Origin: Begonia masoniana
Lineage: Eukaryota; Streptophyta; Magnoliopsida; Cucurbitales; Begoniaceae
Reading direction: 5' to 3'
NCBI GenBank assembly: GCA_022432975.1
Contig: CM039503.1
Span: forward strand, 41,646,869-41,710,868
DNA length: 64,000 bases
The translations under genes were made by a program, and so were the position numbers. Positions 55,891 through 64,000 of the stretch are shown piece after piece; position 1 is the stretch's first letter; each line of letters starts with the position of its first letter. Below the pieces are notes generated by a model, which had not been told where the DNA came from, did no database searches, and saw only the letters and a program-made list of their open reading frames with translations.

Positions 55891-55949
55891 AGTTTTGTTT
55901 TCTCTTCATTTGTTTTTGTCGATCCTCTCCCTCTTTGGTATCAGAGCCA
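55745..55949 (+). promoter_or_regulatory. Viral pregenomic RNA promoter, poly(A) signal and PBS
   Basis: TATATAAGGAG (55745-55755) matches caulimovirid TATA boxes. AATAAA at 55886-55891 lies about 140 bases downstream, and TGGTATCAGAGCC (55936-55948) is a tRNA-Met primer-binding site. The order TATA, poly(A) signal, PBS is that of caulimovirids, where the signal is passed once and used on the second round of a circular template. Confidence 0.8.
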
Positions 55950-57036
55950 TTATGGCAAGCTAAAAATCTGTTAATTTATAAGTGAGTAAACAAAAGTGTT
56001 TTAATGTTAATCTTTTTAATATAAGTTGAGATTTTATCCAATCGCCAATACGAATGCCTAATTACATCAATAAGATGATTTGATTATACCAATAAGATTC
56101 TTCTAATTTTTTCGTGTATAATTACGTTGAGGTGTTGTGTATCGTAGTAATTTGATAAAACTTTTGAGATTGTTCTTCTGTTATCACGTCGGAGTGTTTG
56201 CCGTTGAGCCGAAGATGGCGTTAGGCTGTATATATATAATATATATAAAATAAAAAAGCTATTTATTTATTAAAATTAGACTTCTTATTTAGCTTTTATA
56301 ATGTTAATATTTATCAGTTAATCATTTAACAATTTTTTTTTTTGGAGACAAGCAAATAAAAAAATTACATTACATAAATATCATTACATATACTTGACAG
56401 TTGCATCACTGAAAGTTATATATATGTAGGAGTAGAAAAAAACCAGAATGAAATGCGGTTCAAAAGAACAAGTTATTCGGTTAGGTTCCCACCCTTATAA
56501 GAACCAAGTTTAGTTTGGAAGGAGTAAAACTGTAAGTCCCGTTTCGATTCACGATTTTTAGAGTGAAAAATTGAACTATATCTGGGTTAAACATGACCCG
56601 ACCTCAAAAGGAGGCCAAAATCAACAAAAAATAAACATATTTTAGAAAATAATTTTTATTTTAATTTAAGACTAAACTGGATTCGACTGTAAAAACAAGT
56701 TTAGTCCGATTTCAAATATGAAGAATCATGAGTTAACAATTCAGTTTGAATAAACTCGTGTTCAAACTTAATTATATTCCAACTATTTAATTATTTATCA
56801 TTTACAAAATGTGAAAAGAAAATTAAGAAGTTTGAAAAATTACATAGATTACAATACAAAGTTAAAGTAGGATGTAATTTCAACATCTAAATTTTTAAAT
56901 TATTGAATTATTTCATCCATGCGTGTTTTTGTTCTCTCATTTCAGGGTGGGTCTAATCTTTAAAGCAAATGACACGCAAGGAAAGAACTTGGGACGGACG
57001 AGAGAATATTCTTATTCACGAAATTAACAGGTGGGT
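55950..57036. other. Viral leader remnant and AT-rich spacer
   Basis: Viral leader may extend to about 56225. A TA repeat (56228-56247) marks the likely border. 56248-57036 is AT-rich with no gene. Confidence 0.5.
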
Positions 57037-57305
57037 TGTAACGCCCCAAATTAATCTTTTACCCGGTTCGCTACTCATAACACTAAACAAAACTAAGACA
57101 TTCTGGAAAAAATTTTAAACTTCACTCAACGGTCAAAATTCGGCATTCGTTTTTTTTTTTAAAGATTTAAAATCTTGCAGCGGAAAATCATTTGTGTAAA
57201 ACAGGGTTAAAACAAAATGCTAAAACAATACTTATATAACAATTAAAATAATAGAAACAATCGGCCAAAAGAACCGAGGGCATAAAGGTGTTGAATATTT
57301 AAATG

Positions 57306-57600
57306 TCTTAAATTCGAACACATCTTCCGCCAAATAGTCTCAGCAGCAGAAGCAGAAACAAAAGACATCTTCCGCTAAATAGTCTCAGCGGTAGAGACAG
57401 AAACAGAACACATCTTCCGCTAAACAGTCTCAGCGGTAGAAGTAGACACAGAATACATCTTCCGCTAAACAGTCTCAGTAGTGGAAGCAGAGACAGAACA
57501 CATCCTCCACTAAACAGTCTCAGCGGTGGAAGCAGAGACAGAACACATCCTCCGCTAAACAGTCTTAGCGGTGGAAGCAGAGGCAGAACACATCTTTCGA
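57306..57600 (-). repeat. 45-bp minisatellite in LTR G
   Basis: CATCTTCCGC/CATCCTCCRC units start at 57321, 57366, 57411, 57456, 57501 and 57546, exactly 45 bases apart. Because 45 is a multiple of three, the complement shows a spurious 15-residue peptide repeat. Confidence 0.92.
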
Positions 57601-58092
57601 TTTCGAATATCCACCGATCACCTCTGCCGAAAGACATCCGCCGATCGACATCTGCCATTCACTTCTGCCGAACGACATCTGCCGATCGACATCTGCCGAT
57701 CACATCTGTCGAACGACAACATCACAACACGTTAACCATTACACTCTAAACAAATGAACAACTCTGATTACTAAAAGAACTTATAAATTTTACTGTAATC
57801 ATTCAAAACAACTTGACTCCATGAAATGCTCGAAATCCAGTAAGAACCACAGTTAAAATCAACAATGTACCACTATCAGAGTAATTAGAGAAAAACATAA
57901 CAGAAATATTAAAACAACCACTGTCATACGAATTCTCAGCACACTTCGACAAAACATCTATTCATTCAGACTTCTCATACTGACATTAGTTAAACCGTCT
58001 CATCAGTGCACCAAACCGCTGCATAGATGTGTTCCATCAACTTCACCTATCCTTCTGTAAACTTAGAGAAATCATCTGTTGAAACCTCAGCA

Positions 58093-58579
58093 CCTACATC
58101 ACAAAACTCATATATTAGCCTAATGCTAAATAAGTAGAGCAAATATGAAATGAAATGCTAAATTCATAAATCCTAATTATGCAGTTTCTACTTTCACATC
58201 TCAGTTGCATTTGTGTTCGTTCTCTGACCTGATCCTTCTGTTCGATGAGAAATGGATCAGTTTTTCCGAAGTCATACATCCTCTTACTCAATTAAGGGGC
58301 GGATTAGTTCCCATAATAGCTGATCTGATCCCTCTGTTCGATGGGAGGTGGATCAATTTTCCCAAAGTCATACATCCTCTTACTCGATTAAGGGGCAGAT
58401 TGGTTCCCTTAATAGCTGATCTGATACAAATTCTGTTCTTGCCTTACCATGCCCTTACATGTAAATTTATTTTCGTATTATTTCAAAACATGATGCATGA
58501 CATACTGAAAACATTCAAACATGCATAAACCTACTGTTTTGTGATGAAGTCCCGAAGGCACACACATACTCTTCTTACA
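58093..58579 (-). promoter_or_regulatory. LTR splice/hairpin module, LTR G copy (decayed)
   Basis: Minus strand: weak donor ATGTAAG (58573-58579), UUCG hairpin with broken stem, box A ACTTCATCACAAAAC (58536-58550), hairpin B UUAGC-AUUAG-GCUAA (58115-58129), box B GTTTTGTGATGTAGG (58093-58107). Eleven consecutive box positions still pair. Confidence 0.5.
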
Positions 58580-59112
58580 TGACTTCCTGAAAAAGCTTGG
58601 TTGCAAACTACTTCAGGGTTTTGCTCAAACCTAAAACCATAGACAGGGTATTAGTTAGATCTTTGCTAAACTTCATTCTAAACTATCCAAATCTAAGGAA
58701 ACTAGTTGGAAGCTCTGTTCCTCGAGCATTCCTGAATAATCACAAAACCCGAACTCAGTTCTCACTCACAGCATTCCTAAAACACTCATTCTACCGTAAA
58801 CAAATCATCAAATGTATATCCTATATTCACCCTAAATCATCAGCAAGAAGAAATCAAGGAAGAGCTCACCTAAGTTGAAGAAGATTCGGAGAGAAAAATT
58901 GCCAGAGGAGTCAGCTGAGCTGAAAGAGGAAAGTAATGAAACAGTGGCGGCTATCCTTCATTAAACCCTCCATTTATATCACATGTTTCACAAATTACAC
59001 ATATGCCCTTGACTAACAAACTTTAACCTATTTAAGCAACCAATAAAAATAACTTAATTCCATAAAATAAAAGCCACTTATCGGTTGCAACATTGGCACC
59101 GCACAAATTACA

Positions 59113-59313
59113 TGAAGCTTTTACAAAAAAAATAAAGACATTAAATTAAAGATCGATTAGATGGGAAACTGAGAAGAAATCATTTCAAAACAAATTACAA
59201 AACAATGAATGATAGATTCTTTCATATTTTGCTTCCTTATCAATAAATGACAAAATATTTAGGGTTAAAATTATTATTAACTATTATTAATCATAACAAA
59301 ATAAATCTTAAAC
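59113..59313. other. Short spacer between solo LTRs
   Basis: AT-rich; no gene seen. Confidence 0.6.
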
Positions 59314-60599
59314 TGTAATACCCCGGAAAATTTTTAGTGATTTAAGTTAATAAATTCAGTTGAACTAATTGGTAAATTAATTTGTGTAGGGTATTCTAAT
59401 TGGAGAACTTAAGCCGTGTACGGGGTAAGGGTCAGTTTACGAAAAATTTATAATTGAAGGATGAAATTTAACGAGGTTTTGATGAGGCCGATTGTACGGG
59501 AGGGAAAAACGGTAAATGTGATTTTTATTAATGTTTTAATAAGAAATAGTTTTTTTTATTTTTTTTAATTTTTTTTAAAAACAACAGAATGGCTTCTTTG
59601 AAGCTATTCTGTCGTTCGAGTGCCAATGACCCGAATAGAGAGGGGAGACACAAGCGGCGATCGGCGCTCTGTTTACCGTGTTTTTTTGGTGTTTCTCGGT
59701 CAGACGACGTCAGCAATTCTAGGGCTGCCATTTTCGGCCGTCTTCGCGCACAGGACTGAACGGTAAGTCTTCTTTTTGCCCTGTTTTGGTTCTGTTCGTG
59801 GCCGAGGGTGACGAGCTGGTTTGAGCTCCGATTACCGGCCGAAATTGGTTGCTTCCGGTGTCGGTTTACCAACCCTTGGACCGGCTATGATCGCCTGGTC
59901 GTGAAGAGCCCTATTTGGGCAAAAACCAGCAAGCCCTGTTTGGGCAATTCAAGTTTTTACTGTGTGTAGCCTCGGGATTTTTGTTAGGTTATGTTAATTG
60001 GATGTTAGGGTGATCGATTGGTGAAGAAATTGGTAGAATTGGATTGGAGTGGAAATTTTGGATATTCTATGGTAAAAACCGGTTATGTTTTTGGAGGATT
60101 TGACCTGGCTATTGTTAATTGTTTTGAATTCTTTCTTGGTATGTTAAACTAGGTTATTAGGGGAGTACGTGGCCGCTGGAATCATTTGATTCCGATAACC
60201 GACGCAAAAGTTACGCGCATCTGAAGTTTCAGGTCGGTTTTTACTGAACCCAAATTAGTGGCCCGTTTAGTTAGGTTTTAGTTTGGTTAGGCTAGAAATA
60301 GTAGTTTGAGAGTAAATTGGTGAATGTAAGCTTAATTTTAATGAAATTTGAATGTTTGTCGTAGGTCGAGCCGTAGGTGGACAGAGAACTGAGTATCCTC
60401 GACGAGCTAGGACACCAGGTAAGTAGTTGTGTGGTTGAGAATATTTGAGAGTCGCCCAGAAGGGCCTACACCACAGTTGTTTGCATGTTGTGAGTCGTGT
60501 GTATGTCGTGAGTAGTCGGTATGTGATGTGAATGTGAATGTGAAGTCGTCGTTGGTTGGTTATGGTATGCAGGTTATGAGTCATAGGTACGTGTGTGAT

Positions 60600-62150
60600 G
60601 TGATGGGAATGTGTAGTCATCGTTAGTGGTATGTTGTGAGTCTTGTGCAGGCTGTGGGCCAGTTTTGTGTAGGTTGTTAGTCCTATGTAGGTTGTGGGCT
60701 AGTTGTGTGTAGGTTGTGAGTCTTGTGTTGGCTGTTGGCCACTCTTGTGTAGGTTGTGAGTCTTGTGTAGGTTGTGGGCTAGTTGTGTATAGGTTGTGAG
60801 TCCTGTGCAGGATGTGGGCCAGTTTTGTGTAGGTTGTGAGTCTTGTGCAGGTTATGGGTTAGTGGTACGTATGTTATGAGTCTTGCGCTGGTTGTGGGTT
60901 AGTGGCACCTATGTTTTGAGTCTTGTGCATTGTTATGGGTAGTGGTACGTACGTTATGAGTCTTGTGCTGGTTATGGGTTAATGGTATGTATGTTATGAG
61001 TCTTGTGCAGGCTGTGGGTGGGTTGTACGTAGGTTGTGAGTATCGTGTAGGTTGTTGGTCCATTGTGTGTAGGTTTTGAGTCTTGTGCAGGCTGTGGGCC
61101 AGTTTTGTGTAGGTTGTGAGTCTTGTGTAGGTTGTGGGCTAGTTGTGGGTAGGTTGTGGCTCTTGTGCAGGCTGTGGGCCAGTTTTGTGTAGGTTGTGAG
61201 TCTTGTGCAGGCTGTGGGCCAGTTTTGTGTAGGTTGTGAGTCTTGTGCAGGCTGTGGGCCAGTTTTGTGTAGGTTGTGAGTCTTGTGTAGGTTGTGAGTC
61301 TTGTGTAGGTTGTGAGTCTTGTGTAGGTTGTGAGTCTTGTGTAGGTTGTGAGTCTTGTGTAGGTTGTGAGTCTTGTGTAGGTTGTGAGTCTTGTGTAGGT
61401 TGTGAGTCTTGTGTAGGTTGTGAGTCTTGTGCAGGCTGTGGGCCAGTTTTGTGTAGGTTGTGAGTCTTGTGTAGGTTGTGAGTCTTGTGCAGGCTGTGGG
61501 CCAGTTTTGTGTAGGTTGTGAGTCTTGTGTAGGTTGTGAGTCTTGTGTAGGTTGTGAGTCTTGTGCAGGCTGTGGGCCAGTTTTGTGTAGGTTGTGAGTC
61601 TTGTGCAGGCTGTGGGCCAGTTTTGTGTAGGTTGTGAGTCTTGTGTAGGTTGTGAGTCTTGTGTAGGTTGTGAGTCTTGTGTAGGTTGTGAGTCTTGTGC
61701 AGGCTGTGGGCCAGTTTTGTGTAGGTTGTGAGTCTTGTGCAGGCTGTGGGCCAGTTTTGTGTAGGTTGTGAGTCTTGTGCAGGCTGTGGGCCAGTTTTGT
61801 GTAGGTTGTGAGTCTTGTGTAGGTTGTGAGTCTTGTGTAGGTTGTGAGTCTTGTGTAGGTTGTGAGTCTTGTGTAGGTTGTGAGTCTTGTGTAGGTTGTG
61901 AGTCTTGTGTAGGTTGTGAGTCTTGTGTAGGTTGTGAGTCTTGTGTAGGTTGTGAGTCTTGTGCAGGCTGTGGGCCAGTTTTGTGTAGGTTGTGAGTCTT
62001 GTGTAGGTTGTGAGTCTTGTGCAGGCTGTGGGCCAGTTTTGTGTAGGTTGTGAGTCTTGTGTAGGTTGTGAGTCTTGTGTAGGTTGTGAGTCTTGTGCAG
62101 GCTGTGGGCCAGTTTTGTGTAGGTTGTGAGTCTTGTGCAGGCTGTGGGCC
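60600..62150 (+). repeat. 18-bp minisatellite GTGTAGGTTGTGAGTCTT with higher-order variants
   Basis: Dozens of 18-base units, interspersed with the variant GTGCAGGCTGTGGGCCAGTT. The first 500 bases are more diverged. Identical runs (for example the frames at 61236-61463 and 61768-61995, offset 532) show recent segmental expansion. Because 18 is a multiple of three, several frames on both strands stay open. Confidence 0.95.
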
Positions 62151-62990
62151 CCGCTTCCGGGATGAGCTGGAGTGGTGGCGACGTGCCGGTAAACAGTACG
62201 GTGTATTGGCCGACTGCCCCGGGAGGTTGCACTTCGAGTCGAGACAGTGGGCTGGAGTGTGACTGTAGGCCCCGCTTCCGGGACGAGCTGGAGTGGTGGC
62301 GACGTGTTGATGACAGTGCGGTGTATCGTCCGACTGTCTCTGGCGGTTGCATTTCGAGTCGAGACAGTGGGCTGGAGTGTGACTGTAGGCCCCGCTTCCG
62401 GGACGAGCTGGAGTGGTGGCGACGTGTTGATGACAGTGCGGTGTATCGTCCGACTGTCTCTGGCGGTTGCATTTCGAGTCGAGACAGTGGGCTGGAGTGT
62501 GACTGTAGGCCCCGCTTCCGGGACGAGCTGGAGCGGTGGCGACATGCTGGTAGTAGTGCGATGTATTGGCCGAGTGCCTCGGGCGGTTGTACTTCGAGTC
62601 GGGTTAGTGGCTGGAATGTGACCTGTGGGCCCCGCTTCCGGGACAAGCTGGAGCGGTGGCGACGTGCCGATGACAGTGCGGTGTATCGTCCGACTGTCTC
62701 TGGCGGTTGCATTTCGAGTCGAGACAGTGGCTGGAATGTGGCCTGTGGGCCCCGCTTTTGGGACGAGCTGGAGTGGTGGCGACGTGTTGATGACAGTGCG
62801 GTGTATCGTCCAACTGTCTCTGGCGGTTACATTTCGAGTCGAGACAATGGTTGGAATGTGACCTGTGGGTCCCGCTTCCGGGATGAGCTGGAGCGGTGGC
62901 GACGTGCCAATGGCAGTGCGGTGTATCGTCCGACTGTCTCTAGCGGTTACATTTCGAGTCGGGACAAGGGGTTTTGGGTGTGACTTATGG
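62140..62990 (+). repeat. 120-bp minisatellite
   Basis: Seven to eight units in exact 120-base register (GGACGAGCTGGAG at 62281, 62401, 62521, 62641, 62761, 62881). GC-rich, directly after the 18-bp array. An additional diverged unit follows near 63001. Confidence 0.95.
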
Positions 62991-63886
62991 ACCCCGTTCC
63001 TGGAAGAACCGGGACGGCAGTGACGTGCCGGTAAACAGTGCGGTGAACGGACTGACTGCCCAGTGCGGTTACATTCCAAACGTCGGTGAGATGCGATGCG
63101 ATGCGGTGAGATGATGACAACGTGTGTAGAGACCTGCATGTGTTAGGATTGCATAACCGGTTTTCATGCTTCACGTTTATTTTTCAGCACTTTACTTGCT
63201 AAGCTTTGAGCTTACAGTGTGTTCTGTGGTGTAGGTACTGCTGAGCTGGTGGGTGTGTACCGAGAGTCTGACCAGGAGTAGGTTGCAGTTGGTGACGTGT
63301 GACCAGGGCCCTGGTTGATGATAGTGTTAGGGCGACTCGACCCAGGAGGAGCCGTAGTACGATGTTGATAGGGAATAAGACTTTTTGTCTTTTGTGGGGG
63401 TAGTTTGTATTTATTGTATATAGTCATAGTTAAGGGTGATGTGTCACCCTATACTGTGGATTTTCTTCACTTATGGATGTTAGTAATTTAGTTTCCATCT
63501 TTACTGTTATTTGGAGATTTCGTATGCTGGTTAGTGGAGTAGGAGTATTTTGGATCTGGTTGAGGATTTGATTTGTTTGCAGGTACCTAGCATTTTGGGG
63601 GCGCCATTTTTAGGCGTTACTCTGCCGAAATTTTTGGGGAGGACGCCGTGGTGATTAACTGTTAGGATTAAGCGAAATTAGCGAGTATAGACAGCTAGGT
63701 AAGACACAAGAGAGCTTCGGGAGACTTAGCTTTAAATTCCACTGCGTCTGTTTAATTAAAATGGATTCCTTGCGTTAGTAGTTAAGGGGATGAGGTAGTA
63801 GTCAACGGGAGTCATTTAGTTCAGTTATGGTATCTGAGTAGTCCCTGTGCGCACCGGGAATCCAGTTGGGTTTTCGGGGCGTTACA

Positions 63887-64000
63887 TGAACTATAAAAAA
63901 TTTATCAAAAAAATTTATGGCGGTCAACCGATAACTCTTGTTCGGCATTTTACACATAGAACGGTCTTTCGTTCTGTCGGTGAGTTCTCAAACAGCGGTC
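63887..64000. other. Window end, no feature identified
   Basis: The target-site flank of LTR E followed by about 110 bases in which I see no gene. Confidence 0.5.

Larger units (their letters stand above)
38521..56225 (+). mobile_element. Endogenous plant pararetrovirus (Caulimoviridae, florendovirus-like), split by two LTR insertions
   Basis: Plus-strand segments 38521-39427, 47458-about 50157 and 52546-56225 total about 7.3 kb once the two insertions are removed, close to one caulimovirid genome. In order they encode a 30K-type movement protein, a linker, coat protein with CCHC finger, the C-terminal part of an aspartic protease, RT, RNase H, and a second RG-rich ORF, followed by a TATA box, poly(A) signal and tRNA-Met PBS. 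Integrase is absent. Frameshifts and stops are spread through all genes, so it is a fossil. Order and the two-ORF layout resemble florendoviruses; family assignment is firm, genus less so. Both borders are TA repeats, a known integration preference of several endogenous pararetroviruses. Confidence 0.88.
57037..59112 (-). mobile_element. Solo LTR (LTR G), relative of the element B LTR
   Basis: The plus-strand left end is TGTAACGCCCC (57037), as at 10409, and similarity to LTR B continues through AAACTTGCAGCGGAAA, the box B region and GCACCG-CAAAT. The right end is set at ATTACA 59112 by that similarity. Flanks TGGGT and TGAAG are not a clean target duplication, so the right border is tentative. 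No internal retroelement region is present. Confidence 0.72.
60415..63235 (+). promoter_or_regulatory. LTR splice/hairpin module, LTR E copy
   Basis: Donor CCAG|GTAAGT (60415-60424), hairpin A GCCC-AGAA-GGGC (60454-60465), box A CCTACACCACAG (60465-60476), about 2.7 kb of repeats, hairpin B UAAGC-UUUGA-GCUUA (63200-63214), box B CTGTGGTGTAGG (63224-63235). The boxes pair perfectly over 12 bases. Confidence 0.58.
59314..63886 (+). mobile_element. Solo LTR (LTR E) expanded by minisatellites
   Basis: Starts TGTAATACCCC and ends CGGGGCGTTACA. Flanking pentamers are TAAAC and TGAAC, a target duplication with one change. The first 1.1 kb and last 0.65 kb align with LTR C (shared GTACGTGGCCGCTRGAATCA, the AGTTAAGGGTGATG block, and CAGGTACCTAGCATTTTGG). 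The middle, 60480-62990, is tandem repeats. No PBS or coding region. All long reading frames here come from repeats. Confidence 0.85.

Noticed and set aside
57308..57658. 116-codon frame with 15-residue leucine-rich repeats
   Set aside because: Produced by the 45-bp minisatellite in LTR G.
61236..61995. Plus-strand (CVGCES)n cysteine-rich peptides
   Set aside because: Same 18-bp array; identical copies at an offset of 532 bases are repeat duplicates, not genes.
60994..63139. Minus-strand frames of 572 and 666 codons with Thr/His/Leu-rich repeats
   Set aside because: They are read out of the 18-bp and 120-bp minisatellites inside a solo LTR; several frames on both strands are open for the same reason and no domain is visible.

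Overview
The window is nuclear DNA of a eudicot plant. It holds intron-containing plant genes (ADF, CRY2, PEP-carboxylase kinase, PHT1), plant-type MULE, hAT, Ty3/gypsy and Cassandra elements, and an integrated plant pararetrovirus. I could not fix the species.

Layout. 1-613: the 3' part of a Cassandra-type TRIM carrying 5S-rRNA-like sequence in its LTRs. 614-5530: a minus-strand Ty3/gypsy element (gag-pol with two stops, cut by the TRIM; leader duplicated together with its primer-binding site; LTR 4537-5530). 5531-7312: a solo-LTR fragment. 7313-12464: a second minus-strand gypsy element (gag-pol plus 5' LTR). 12473-13800: a non-autonomous hAT with an 8-bp target duplication. 14466-16024: an ADF6-like gene. 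17376-20174: cryptochrome 2. 21163-22265: a non-autonomous MULE with 10-bp target duplication. 22737-24066 and 25891-27169: tandem PEP-carboxylase kinase genes. About 27652-33450: a two-gene MULE with long inverted repeats, holding a mudrA-like transposase (frameshifted) and a convergent three-exon GRF-zinc-finger/transmembrane gene. 34124-35704 (minus): a PHT1 phosphate transporter with a duplicated promoter/first-exon block upstream. About 38521-56225: one nearly full-length but decayed endogenous caulimovirid, bounded by TA repeats and split by two solo LTRs that themselves contain nested elements. 57037-59112 and 59314-63886: two more solo LTRs, the last swollen by 18-bp and 120-bp minisatellites.

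Functional links. PPCK and PHT1 are both phosphate-starvation-type genes, and P1BS (GNATATNC) sites lie upstream of both. The site is present in PPCK copy 1 and destroyed by one base in copy 2, which has also lost its TATA box and gained an upstream ATG. ADF6 and CRY2 look intact.

Most notable structure. Seven large LTRs from several diverged lineages share one architecture: a GTAAG donor, a short hairpin whose stem changes in a compensated way, the box CCTACAYCR, a variable interval of about 0.4-2.7 kb, a second compensated hairpin over a branch-point-like CTRAY, then YGRTGTAG|G. The first box is complementary to the last, so pairing would close the loop and cover the presumed 3' splice site. 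I infer an intron inside the LTR transcript with a built-in RNA switch or looping device. I know of no description of this.
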